Both the position numbers and the translations under genes were made by a program. DNA of 64,000 bases. Source: Microbacterium saperdae (GTDB lineage Bacteria; Actinomycetota; Actinomycetes; Actinomycetales; Microbacteriaceae). Location: assembly GCF_006716345.1 (NCBI RefSeq), contig NZ_VFOX01000002.1, positions 558,001 through 622,000 of the forward strand, written 5' to 3'. The notes under the pieces were generated by a model. That model saw nothing but the letters and a program-made list of their open reading frames with translations. It was not told where the DNA came from and ran no database searches. Positions 50,359-58,117 of this stretch are shown in pieces; position 1 is the stretch's first letter, and each line of letters begins with the position of its first letter.

Positions 50359-51737
50359 TGACATCCACCGCGATCGGCGACCGCATCCGCATCCCGCGCA
50401 CCCGCGCGCGCATCGGCATCGCACGGCGAGACATCACTCCGCCTCTCGGCATCCGTGCCAAGAACTGGGGTCCGGCCGATTGGGAGCGCTCTGAGGGGGC
50501 GCATCGCCCGTTCGAGCTGACCGCCCTCGCGTTGACCTCCTCCGACGATCGCCCGCGGGTGCTGCTCGCGGTCGACGGCACCTGGTGGCGCCGCGTCGCC
50601 GATGAGCAGGGGGTGCGCGGGGCGATCCTCGCGGGTCTCGGGCTCGAGCCCGACCAGCTGATGCTCTCGCTCTCGCACACCCACGCCGGTGCCGTGCTGT
50701 GCGCGGCCGACGCGCACCTGCCGGGAGGGGAGCTCATCCCCGGATATCTCGAGGCGCTCGCCGTCGCCGGGATCGCGGCCGGGCGCGAGGCGCTCGACAC
50801 CGCGCGCGATGGGCTGATCGAGTGGACGAGTGGTCGCTGCACGCTGGCGGCCGACCGTGAACTCGACGTCGACGGTCGCGCGCTGGTCGGCTACAACCCT
50901 TGGGGCACGGCGGATGACACCGTGACGATCGGCCGCATCAGTGTCGATGGCGTCGTGCGCGCCACGCTCGTGAACTACGCGTGCCACCCCACGACGCTCG
51001 CCTGGCAGAACCGCGAGGTCTCGCCGGACTACGTCGGGGCGATGCGCGAGATCGTCGAGTCGGCGACCGCAGCGCCGTGCCTGTTCGTGCAAGGTGCATC
51101 GGGCGAGCTCGCACCCCGCGAGCAGTACACGGGTGATGTCGGGGTCGCGGATCGCCACGGACGCTCCCTCGGGCACGCGGTGCTCGCGGCCCTCGACGCG
51201 CTGCCGGCGCCCGGTGACGAGCTGACGCTCGAGGGCGTCGTGGAGTCGGGTGCCCCGCTGGCGATCTGGGCGGGGCGATCGGTCGACGGCGGCGAGGGGG
51301 CCGCGGTGTCGTTGTCGAGCGTCGAGCTGCCGCTGCGCGATCTGCCCACGATGGACGAGCTCGCGGAGGAGTGGAAGGACATCGACCCCCGCTCGCGCGA
51401 GGAGCGGCTGGGGCGGGCCCGCAACCTGCGCGACGGGTACATCGAGGGTCCGACCGTGCAGCATCCGGTCTGGGTGTGGCGGCTGGGCGACGCGATCATC
51501 GTCGGGCACCCCGGCGAGGCGTACTCACTGCTGCAGACGACGCTGCGAGACCGGTTCCCCGAAACCCCGATCGTCGTGATGAACCTCACGAACGGGCCGG
51601 GTTTCGTGTACTTGCCGACGCGCGACGCCTATGACCGGGGGGCGTATCAGGCCTGGCAGACGCCGCTCGCACCCGGTGCGCTGGAGCTGCTCGTGAAGCA
51701 CGCGGCTGCCGCGATCGCGGATGTGCTCGACCGATAA
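50358..51737 (+). CDS. Neutral/alkaline ceramidase-like hydrolase (cytoplasmic)
   Basis: 459 residues, resembling the N-terminal domain of neutral/alkaline non-lysosomal ceramidases: RIGIARRDITPPLG, probable zinc ligands in SLSHTHAGAV and NYACHPTTL, and a probable Ser region QGASGELAPREQY. There is no signal peptide or membrane segment, unlike true secreted ceramidases, so the substrate is likely a small imported amide, ester or glycoside. It is translationally linked (TGATG) to the importer ATPase and is probably the first enzyme acting on the transported compound. Function by context only. Confidence 0.82.
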   Translation: MTSTAIGDRIRIPRTRARIGIARRDITPPLGIRAKNWGPADWERSEGAHRPFELTALALTSSDDRPRVLLAVDGTWWRRVADEQGVRGAILAGLGLEPDQLMLSLSHTHAGAVLCAADAHLPGGELIPGYLEALAVAGIAAGREALDTARDGLIEWTSGRCTLAADRELDVDGRALVGYNPWGTADDTVTIGRISVDGVVRATLVNYACHPTTLAWQNREVSPDYVGAMREIVESATAAPCLFVQGASGELAPREQYTGDVGVADRHGRSLGHAVLAALDALPAPGDELTLEGVVESGAPLAIWAGRSVDGGEGAAVSLSSVELPLRDLPTMDELAEEWKDIDPRSREERLGRARNLRDGYIEGPTVQHPVWVWRLGDAIIVGHPGEAYSLLQTTLRDRFPETPIVVMNLTNGPGFVYLPTRDAYDRGAYQAWQTPLAPGALELLVKHAAAAIADVLDR

Positions 51738-51755
51738 GCGCCTCGACCACTAAGC

Positions 51756-51768
51756 TTGCTATAGCAAA
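51756..51768 (+). promoter_or_regulatory. GntR/FCD operator, site C
   Basis: TTTGCTATAGCAAA-type palindrome; here TTGCTATAGCAAA, a perfect core TGCTATAGCA at 51757-51766. It lies 24 bases upstream of the SDR gene at 51793. TATAGC could be the -10 box, giving a short leader with AGGAG before the ATG. Confidence 0.7.
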
Positions 51769-51792
51769 TCTTCGCACCCATCCAGGAGACTC

Positions 51793-52554
51793 ATGACCGC
51801 TCAGGCACCCGTCGCCATCATCACCGGAGGCTCCGCCGGCATCGGCTGGCAGATCGGCCAGCGCCTCGCCGCCGACGGCTACCTCGTGGTCGCCGCCGAC
51901 CGTGTGCCCGGACTCACGGCGGGCGACAACCCGGCCGGCATCCTGTGGCGCGAGCTCGACGTCACCGACCACGCCGGCGTCGACCGGGTCTTCGGAGAGA
52001 TCGAGGCCGAGCTCGGACCGATCGAGGTGCTCGTCAACAACGCCGGCATCCAGCGGCACCGCGGCATCGAGGACCTGAGCTGGGACGAATGGTCGGCCGT
52101 GGTCGACGTGAACCTGCACGGAGTCTTCTCCGCGCTGCAGGCCGCGGGCAAGCGGATGCTGGAGCGCGGCGAGGGTCGCATCGTGAACATCTCCTCGATC
52201 TCGGCACGAGGTTCAGCGGGGCGCGCCCCGTACTCCACGACCAAGGCCGCCGTGATCGGTCTGACCTCCACGGCCGGCGCCGAATGGGCGTCGCGGGGCG
52301 TCCGGGTCAACGCCGTCGCCCCCGGCTACATCGACACCGGCGTCTTCCGTCAGGGCGTCGAGCAGGGCACGCTGAGCCTCGACACGATCCTGTCGCGCAT
52401 CCCCGCGCAGCGCCTGGGCGACGCGAGCGAGATCGCCGCGGCCGTCAGCTTCCTGGTGTCCGACCAGTCCCGCTACATGAACGGCCAGACGCTCTACGTC
52501 GACGGCGGATTCATGGTCGACTACGGCATCCCTCTCGCGAAGAAGCCCGAATGA
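51793..52554 (+). CDS. Short-chain dehydrogenase (FabG-like)
   Basis: 253 residues. Nucleotide loop TGGSAGIG, NNAGIQ, Ser in NISSISARGSAG, catalytic YSTTK, and the end GQTLYVDGGFMV. It probably oxidises a sugar to a lactone or a deoxy-keto acid. Ribosome site AGGAG four bases before ATG; operator site C lies just upstream. It overlaps the enolase-superfamily gene by 4 bases and forms an operon of SDR, dehydratase-like enzyme and SDR. Confidence 0.9.
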   Translation: MTAQAPVAIITGGSAGIGWQIGQRLAADGYLVVAADRVPGLTAGDNPAGILWRELDVTDHAGVDRVFGEIEAELGPIEVLVNNAGIQRHRGIEDLSWDEWSAVVDVNLHGVFSALQAAGKRMLERGEGRIVNISSISARGSAGRAPYSTTKAAVIGLTSTAGAEWASRGVRVNAVAPGYIDTGVFRQGVEQGTLSLDTILSRIPAQRLGDASEIAAAVSFLVSDQSRYMNGQTLYVDGGFMVDYGIPLAKKPE

Positions 52555-53627
52555 CCGAGATCACCCGCATCCGCACGGCCACCGCCGTGCTCCCGCTGCC
52601 CGCGCCGCTGCAGCTCGGGGCCATGACCGTCACGCGCCGCGAGTACAGCGCCGTGCAGGCATCCGATGCCGACGGCACGACCGGCGTCGCGTACTGCCTC
52701 TCGCGCGAGGCGCCGATGGCCGAGATCGTCGAACGCCTGGTCGCCGCGCATGCCCTCGGCGCGGATGCCGACGATCCGACCACGACCTGGGAGCGGATGC
52801 TGCGCGGCAGCGCGATCGTCGGACGCGTCGGCCTGGTGCGACGGGCGATCGGTCTGGTCGACATCGCGCTGTGGGACATCGCCACCCGCCGTGCGGGTGT
52901 GCCGCTGTGGCAGCTGCTCGGCACGGGCGATGCGCCGCGGGACTCGATGCTCGTCGCCGCCTACCCCTCGCCGAGTCGCCCCCCGCGCGAGGTCGCGGAT
53001 GAGGTGCTCGCCCAGGCGGGCGGCTGGTCGCAGGTGAAGATCTCGCGGGCGGCGGATCCCGCGTACATGCGCGAGCTGATCGCGCTGCTGAACACCGAGC
53101 TCCCGGCGAGCACCGGGCTCGTGGTCGACGTCGGTTTCGGATGGCCGGATGCCGACACCGCACTCGCCGAGATCGCGCAGTGGGGCGACCCGCGGCTGGC
53201 GTGGCTCGAAGATCCGTTGCTCCCCGAAGACGCGGCGGGGTGCGCGCGCATCCGTCGGGAGTCCGGGCTCGCGGTCTCGGTCGGCGACGAGGTCACCGAC
53301 CCGGCCGTGCTTCGTGCCCTCGTCGAGCAGGACGCCGTGGATGTGCTGCGCCTCGACGTCGTCGCGATCGGCGGCGTCACGCCGGCCCGCGAACTGATCG
53401 CATGGGCGGCCGACCGTGGCGTCCCGGTGTCCGGTCACGTCTACTCTGAGGTCACCGCACACCTCGGCATCGGGGTCGAGACCTTCGCCCGGGGTGTGAA
53501 TCCCTACGATCCCGCCCCGTCGTTCATCGTCGGCGGTCCGACGTACGACGGTCGTGTCCGGCCGACGGATGCCGCCGGTCTCGGCTTCACGCTCGACCCC
53601 ACCGTCTTCGACTTCGAGAGGGACTGA
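52551..53627 (+). CDS. Enolase-superfamily dehydratase/racemase (mandelate racemase-like)
   Basis: 358 residues. An N-terminal capping domain precedes a barrel with the metal ligands visible as Asp in LVVDVGFGW, Glu in AWLEDPLLPED and Asp/Glu in VSVGDEVTDP. A Lys-containing strand WSQVKISRA replaces the usual KxK, and a His lies in PVSGHVYSEVTAHL. This layout fits acid-sugar dehydratases (for example fuconate or rhamnonate type) or racemases. Between two SDR genes and near an FAH-family hydrolase and lactonase, an acid-sugar dehydratase is the most likely function. Confidence 0.87.
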   Translation: MTEITRIRTATAVLPLPAPLQLGAMTVTRREYSAVQASDADGTTGVAYCLSREAPMAEIVERLVAAHALGADADDPTTTWERMLRGSAIVGRVGLVRRAIGLVDIALWDIATRRAGVPLWQLLGTGDAPRDSMLVAAYPSPSRPPREVADEVLAQAGGWSQVKISRAADPAYMRELIALLNTELPASTGLVVDVGFGWPDADTALAEIAQWGDPRLAWLEDPLLPEDAAGCARIRRESGLAVSVGDEVTDPAVLRALVEQDAVDVLRLDVVAIGGVTPARELIAWAADRGVPVSGHVYSEVTAHLGIGVETFARGVNPYDPAPSFIVGGPTYDGRVRPTDAAGLGFTLDPTVFDFERD

Positions 53628-53628
53628 G

Positions 53629-54423
53629 ATGACAGACTCCGCACGCAGCGTCGTGGTGACCGGCAGCGGCAAGGGCATCGGCCGTGCGGTCGCCGAACGG
53701 CTGACCGGCGACGGCTGGATCGTCGTCGGGCTCGAGCGCTCGACCGGCTCCGGAACCGTCGAGGACGGCATCGTGGCCGAGGTCGTGCTCGGCGACTCGG
53801 CCGACAGGGCCGCGCACCAGCGGGCCGCCGAGGCGGCGCAGGCGCGTGCGCCACTCGCCGGCTGGGTCAACAACGCCGGCATCACGAAGCGGACGCCGCT
53901 GCACGAGCTCGACGAAGACCTCGTGCGCGAGCTCGTCGGGATCAACGGCTTCGGCTACCTCTGGGGATGCTCGGCCGCCGTGACGGCGTTCCTCGACCAG
54001 GGCATCGCCGGGGCGATCGTGAACATCGGCTCGATCCACGGCCGCGCCAGCTCGATCGATCACGCCGCCTACGAGTTCACGAAGGGTGGCATCGACGCGC
54101 TCACCCGCAGCCTGGCCGTGACGTACGGCGGGCTCGGCATCCGCGCCAACACGGTCGCTCCCGGCGGCGTGCGCACGCCGCACCTGGAGGCGCAGATCGC
54201 CGCATCGGCCGACCCGGTGGCCGCGGAGCGCGCGCTCACCGAAGGGCCTCCGATGGGGCGCATCGCCCGCGCCGAAGAGGTCGCCGCGGTCACCTCGTTC
54301 CTGCTCTCCGACCAGGCGCCGTATCTGACCGGGCAGTCGATCGCGGTCGACGGCGCGTGGACGGCATCCTTCGGGGGCGTCGCGGTCGACCCGGCGCTGC
54401 GCGCGAGGTTCGACCGGGGCTGA
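53629..54423 (+). CDS. Short-chain dehydrogenase
   Basis: 264 residues. TGSGKGIG loop, NNAGITKR, Ser in NIGSIHGRASS, catalytic YEFTK and terminal GQSIAVDGAW. Starts one base after the enolase-family stop. It may oxidise a 2-keto-3-deoxy sugar acid to a diketo acid, the step before FAH-family cleavage in non-phosphorylative pathways (inference). Repeat copy 3 follows directly. Confidence 0.88.
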   Translation: MTDSARSVVVTGSGKGIGRAVAERLTGDGWIVVGLERSTGSGTVEDGIVAEVVLGDSADRAAHQRAAEAAQARAPLAGWVNNAGITKRTPLHELDEDLVRELVGINGFGYLWGCSAAVTAFLDQGIAGAIVNIGSIHGRASSIDHAAYEFTKGGIDALTRSLAVTYGGLGIRANTVAPGGVRTPHLEAQIAASADPVAAERALTEGPPMGRIARAEEVAAVTSFLLSDQAPYLTGQSIAVDGAWTASFGGVAVDPALRARFDRG

Positions 54424-54437
54424 TCCGGCTCGCGCGT

Positions 54438-54510
54438 CCTGAAGGAGAAATCTCCGGATGAAGGCCGTTCTGTCCGGCGGGGTCCTTCATTCCGCGAGAT
54501 CTCCTTCAGG
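54438..54510. repeat. Nested palindromic repeat, copy 3
   Basis: The left arm 54438-54464 (CCTGAAGGAGAAATCTCC...GATGAAGG) pairs imperfectly with 54484-54510, which shares the segment CCTTCATTCCGCGAGATC and TCCTTC with copy 1. It lies between the convergent SDR and nuclease-like genes and marks one edge of the pol IV/nuclease block. Confidence 0.72.
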
Positions 54511-54568
54511 GCACGAGGTCACGTCCGGAGGGGAGGGCGGCGCGCGATGCGAGACCGGGGAATCCGGT

Positions 54569-55399
54569 TCACCGCAGATACGCGTCGACGAGCAGCGCAC
54601 CCCGGATGACCCGCAACTCGTCGATGATGCGGGCGATGCTCTTCGTGCCCACCGAGGACAGCGCCAGGTCATGCGGACCCAGCGGCTCGAGCTTCCCGGT
54701 ACGGATCCGGATGACCTCCCACCCCGCGGCGCGGAGGGCGCGGTCCTTGCGCAGATCCGCGTCCTGCCGCTTCCCGACGTGCTCGAGGCCGTGCCGCCCG
54801 ACGGTGTCGTACTCGAGCGCGATGCGCAGTTCCGGCAACACGATGTCGGGCCACACCTCGGTGTGACGGAAGAACGGTCTCGAGACCTTCACGGCGTTCA
54901 CGGATGCATCGAACTCGATGAGGGCCACGAGGCCGGAGCGAAGGCGGCCCTCCGCCGCGGAAGCGGGACGCGGGGCGCATTCGCTCACGAACGCGGTCCC
55001 TGCCGGGACGTCCGGGGTCTTCGTGCAGAGTGCCGGCGCCGGGCGACGGGGCGTGCGCGGAAGCGGGCGCGCCTCCCCGAGGACGACCGGCTGCGGGCGG
55101 GCGAGCGCGGAGCATTCAGGGCACCACGCGGAGCGGCGCCGCACCTGTCCCGGACGCTCGCGCTGCTCCGTCGGAGTGGCGGCGAACCGATGGCCGGCCG
55201 TGCACTCCCAGCACAGGAGCACGTCGGCGGCGAGAGGGACCTGCGACAGGACGATGCCGTGGTTCAGCTCCGGATGGTACTGCCGGATCAGCTCCGGATA
55301 CGCCGCCCAACCGGAGCGGTAGGTGCCCACGTCATACGGAACCGCGCGACCGCGGGAGAACTGCCGTCGCGCCCACCATTGCTTCACCGGTTCCGGCAC
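54569..55399 (-). CDS. Zinc-ribbon protein with endonuclease-like C-terminal domain
   Basis: 276 residues. The N-terminal half has a probable treble-clef zinc ribbon (DUF4379-like): WAAYPELIRQYHPELNHG, then CWECTAGHRF and WCPECSA. The C-terminal half (from about 170) resembles Vsr/DUF559-type PD-(D/E)xK nucleases, with WPDIVLPELRIALEYD, KRQDADLRKDRALRAAGWEVIRIRTG. The GTG start at 55399 has no Shine-Dalgarno, but TATGGT lies six bases upstream, suggesting a leaderless transcript. It is divergent from the pol IV gene. A role in DNA repair or defence is plausible; activity is not shown. Confidence 0.78.
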   Translation of the reverse strand: MPEPVKQWWARRQFSRGRAVPYDVGTYRSGWAAYPELIRQYHPELNHGIVLSQVPLAADVLLCWECTAGHRFAATPTEQRERPGQVRRRSAWCPECSALARPQPVVLGEARPLPRTPRRPAPALCTKTPDVPAGTAFVSECAPRPASAAEGRLRSGLVALIEFDASVNAVKVSRPFFRHTEVWPDIVLPELRIALEYDTVGRHGLEHVGKRQDADLRKDRALRAAGWEVIRIRTGKLEPLGPHDLALSSVGTKSIARIIDELRVIRGALLVDAYLR

Positions 55400-55501
55400 G
55401 CGCCGACCATACCTGCCGTCACGGACACCGGTTCTCGACCGTCGATGCCGGGCCGGTGTCCCCGGTCCGTGCGACGATCCGCGTGTCGACGGGAGGACGG
55501 G

Positions 55502-56698
55502 ATGCGCGGGGAAGCGACGGTGCTGCACGCCGACCTCGATGCGTTCTACGCGTCGGTGGAGCAGCGGGATGCGCCGGCGCTGCGCGGTCGACCCGTCATC
55601 GTGGGTGGTGGAGTCGTGCTGGCGGCGAGCTACGAGGCGAAGGCGCGCGGGGTGCGCACCGCCATGGGCGGTCGGCAGGCGCGGGAGCTCTGCCCCGATG
55701 CCGTCGTCGTGCCGCCGCGCATGGACGCGTACTCCGCCGCCAGCAAAGACGTGTTCGCCATCTTCCGCGACACCACCCCGCTCGTCGAGGGTCTTTCGAT
55801 CGACGAGGCGTTCCTCGAGGTCGGGGGCCTCCGACGGATCGCCGGGTCCCCCGAGCAGATCGCCGCGCGGCTGCGCGAGCGCGTGCGGACGGAAGTGGGG
55901 CTCGCCATCTCGGTGGGAGTCGCGCGCACAAAATTCCTCGCGAAGGTCGCCAGCGCCGTGAGCAAGCCGGATGGCCTGCTGGTCGTGGAGCCGGCGCGCG
56001 AGGAGGAATTCCTGCTCCCGCTTCCGGTGGAGCGGCTGTGGGGCGTGGGGGCGGTGACGGCCGAGAAGCTGCACCGCTACGGCATCCGCACGGTCGGCGA
56101 GCTCGCCGAGTTGGAGGCCGCGACCGCCGAGCGGATGCTGGGCAAGGCGACGGGCGCTCACGTGCACGCCCTGGCCCGGCTGCGGGATCCGCGGCCGGTC
56201 GACACCACCCGGCGCCGTGGATCGATCGGGTCGCAGCGTGCCCTCGGCATCGGTCCCCGCTCTGCCGAGGAGCTCGACCTCATCCTCACGCGGATCGTCG
56301 ACCGGCTCGCTCGACGCCTCCGCGATGGCGACCGCGTCTGCCGCACCGTCGTGCTGCGGTTGCGCTTCGGTGACTACTCGAAGGCCACCCGCTCCCGTTC
56401 GCTCCGTTCCTCGACCGATCGCACGGCCGTGTTGCTCACCATGGCCCGAGCCCTGCTCGCCGCCGCGCAGCCCGAGATCACGGCTCGTGGCATCACCCTG
56501 ATCGGCATCTCCCTGTCGCACCTCGACCGCGTCGAAAGCGTGCAGCCCGAGCTGCCGATCGACTGGGGCGACGAGGCGCGCCTCGACACCGTGCTCGATA
56601 CCCTGCGCGACCGCTACGGTGCGGCTTCGGTCGCGCGCGCGGCTCAACTGGGTCGCGACGAGGGCTGGTCCTCGCCGATCCTCCCCGAGCACGAGTGA
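55502..56698 (+). CDS. dinB: DNA polymerase IV (Y-family translesion polymerase)
   Basis: 398 residues. Catalytic residues appear in VLHADLDAFYASVE (first Asp) and GLSIDEAFLEV (Asp-Glu); the palm, fingers and little finger domains continue through LAISVGVARTKFLAKVAS, the helix-hairpin-helix region WGVGAVTAEKLHRYGI, and RRRGSIGSQRALG. The end PELPIDWG resembles a beta-clamp-binding motif. The ribosome site GGGAGGAC precedes ATG 55502. A GGACACCGG/CCGGTGTCC hairpin lies in the divergent region. No clear LexA box was seen. Confidence 0.92.
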   Translation: MRGEATVLHADLDAFYASVEQRDAPALRGRPVIVGGGVVLAASYEAKARGVRTAMGGRQARELCPDAVVVPPRMDAYSAASKDVFAIFRDTTPLVEGLSIDEAFLEVGGLRRIAGSPEQIAARLRERVRTEVGLAISVGVARTKFLAKVASAVSKPDGLLVVEPAREEEFLLPLPVERLWGVGAVTAEKLHRYGIRTVGELAELEAATAERMLGKATGAHVHALARLRDPRPVDTTRRRGSIGSQRALGIGPRSAEELDLILTRIVDRLARRLRDGDRVCRTVVLRLRFGDYSKATRSRSLRSSTDRTAVLLTMARALLAAAQPEITARGITLIGISLSHLDRVESVQPELPIDWGDEARLDTVLDTLRDRYGAASVARAAQLGRDEGWSSPILPEHE

Positions 56699-56719
56699 CG
56701 CGCCTCGGACGCGCACATT

Positions 56720-56813
56720 CTGAGGGAGAAAGCTCCGTATGAAGGCCGTTGTGCCCTGTGGGCTCCTTCATTCTGGGAGATCTCCCTCATTCCGAGAGAT
56801 CTCCTTCATTCCG
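56720..56813. repeat. Nested palindromic repeat, copy 4, with an extra unit
   Basis: The left arm 56720-56745 (CTGAGGGAGAAAGCTCC...ATGAAGG) pairs with 56765-56790 (CCTTCATTCTGGGAGATC then TCCCTCA). A further direct unit with AGAGATCTCCTTCATTCC follows to 56813. It lies between the convergent pol IV and NTF2-like genes and marks the second edge of the pol IV/nuclease block. Confidence 0.72.
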
Positions 56814-56849
56814 GGAGCTTCCCCGGAACCCGGGCGAAGCCGCCGCGGC

Positions 56850-57203
56850 TCAGGCCTTGAGCATGGAGGCGCGCGCGATGAGGCCGTCGACCACGTCGAA
56901 GGTCGCGATGGTCTCGGTCGCGACGCCGGCGTTGATGACCTGCTCCTGCGCCACGACCCACCGGCTGCCGAACAGCACGCTCGTCTCGATCACGCAGGAG
57001 AGTTCGGGGTTCTGCAGCCGCGGCTCATAGAACTCCCGGATCGCGGCCGTGCCCACCACGGGCTCCGCTGCGACTCCGGTGATCACGGCATCCGCGGCGT
57101 AGGTCGCGACGAAGGCGTCGAGGTCGTGCGCGTTGAAGGCGTCGAGCTGAGCCTGCACCGTGTCGAGGGCAGAACGGTCGCTGCGCTCAGTCAATGCGCA
57201 CAC
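56850..57203 (-). CDS. NTF2/SnoaL-like small protein
   Basis: About 117 residues of the nuclear-transport-factor-2-like fold: LDTVQAQLDAFNAHDLDAFVATYAADAVITG, IREFYEPRLQNPEL, WVVAQEQVINAG and ATFDVVDGLIARASML. Members are small isomerases, hydrolases or binding proteins. The start is uncertain: GTG 57203, TTG 57194 or an internal GTG are all possible, and the first two overlap the SDR gene 3' end. It is co-transcribed with that SDR under operator site D. Confidence 0.78.
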   Translation of the reverse strand: MCALTERSDRSALDTVQAQLDAFNAHDLDAFVATYAADAVITGVAAEPVVGTAAIREFYEPRLQNPELSCVIETSVLFGSRWVVAQEQVINAGVATETIATFDVVDGLIARASMLKA

Positions 57204-57936
57204 CGCCGTTGACGTCGTAGGTGGCGCCGGTGATGAAGCCCGCACGCGGGGAGGCGAGCGAGGCGATGATCCAGGCGACGTCGGCGGGCTGTCCGAACGC
57301 GCCGAGCGGGATCGAGGCGGCGAGCTTCTCGCGGCGCTCGCCCTGCAGCTGGTCGGTGATCGCGCTCGCGACGGGTCCGGGGGTCACGGCGTTGACGCGG
57401 ATGCCCTCGCTCGCGAGGTGCCGGGCGAAGCTGCGCGTGATCGCGAGCAGAGCCCCCTTGCTGGCCGCGTAGTGGATGCCGGTCTGCAGGGCGCCGACCT
57501 GGCCGGCGATCGAGGCGATGTTGACCACGGAGCGGTCGCCATCCGCGGCGCGCAGCAGGGGAAGCGCCGCGCGCGTGAGGAAGAACGTGCCGCGGGCGTT
57601 CGTCTCGAGCACGAAGTCCCACTCCTCGAGGTCGATGTCCTCGTACGCGGTGTACGGGCAGACTCCGCCGTTGTTGATGAGCACGTGCAGGGAGCCCCAG
57701 GCCGCGGTGATCTCGTCGATCAGGGCCGCGGTCGACTCCGGTTCGCGCAGGTCGAGACGCGAGACGTGCACCTCCGCGGCGCCGGCGGCCCGGCATTCCT
57801 CGGCGACGCGGGCGGCTTCCGTCTCGCGTCCGGTGTACGTGATCCAGAGGGCAGCGCCCTCGCGGGCGAGTTCGAGGGCGGCGGCCGTTCCGATACCGGA
57901 GCTGGCTCCCGTGAGGAGTACGCGACGAGCAGTCAT
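57187..57936 (-). CDS. Short-chain dehydrogenase (FabG-like)
   Basis: 249 residues with TGASSGIG, NNGG (in place of NNAG), Ser in NIASIAGQVGA, catalytic YAASK and terminal ATYDVNGGVRID. Operator site D lies eight bases upstream of the ATG, and its TATAGC can serve as -10 box, so the transcript is probably leaderless. Probably the third dehydrogenase of the GntR-controlled pathway. Confidence 0.9.
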   Translation of the reverse strand: MTARRVLLTGASSGIGTAAALELAREGAALWITYTGRETEAARVAEECRAAGAAEVHVSRLDLREPESTAALIDEITAAWGSLHVLINNGGVCPYTAYEDIDLEEWDFVLETNARGTFFLTRAALPLLRAADGDRSVVNIASIAGQVGALQTGIHYAASKGALLAITRSFARHLASEGIRVNAVTPGPVASAITDQLQGERREKLAASIPLGAFGQPADVAWIIASLASPRAGFITGATYDVNGGVRID

Positions 57937-57943
57937 GCGTCGA

Positions 57944-57953
57944 TGCTATAGCA
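57944..57953 (-). promoter_or_regulatory. GntR/FCD operator, site D, overlapping a -10 box
   Basis: Perfect TGCTATAGCA. In the direction of the SDR gene it reads TTTGCTATAGCATCG, with the start codon 8 bases after TATAGC. A repressor here would block the promoter directly. Confidence 0.7.
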
Positions 57954-58090
57954 AATTGCGTCCGTGGGTGCGAGTCGAAACGCAGGCCATTCGTTCGCGG
58001 GCGGCGAGTCGACGAGAGGCGCGCCGCCCGCCGCATCCGTTCGTCTGGGTTTTGCCCCGGGTGACCCGCACGGCCAGCGCTGTACATCTC

Positions 58091-58109
58091 TTTGCTAGAT
58101 GCTATAGCA
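58091..58109 (+). promoter_or_regulatory. GntR/FCD operator, site E, overlapping a -10 box
   Basis: TTTGCTAGATGCTATAGC (58091-58108) plus A carries the perfect core TGCTATAGCA and an extra TTGCTA half-site; it differs from site B at one base in 18. TATAGC ends 9 bases before the ATG at 58118, which suggests a leaderless mRNA. Confidence 0.7.
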
Positions 58110-58117
58110 TCGCTCTC

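Noticed and set aside
55400..55501. LexA/SOS box for the pol IV gene
   Set aside because: No actinobacterial SOS palindrome (TCGAAC...GTTCGA type) is visible.
54438..56813. Insertion sequence bounded by the two repeats
   Set aside because: No transposase or terminal inverted repeats with target duplication; the repeats are internal palindromes also found elsewhere.
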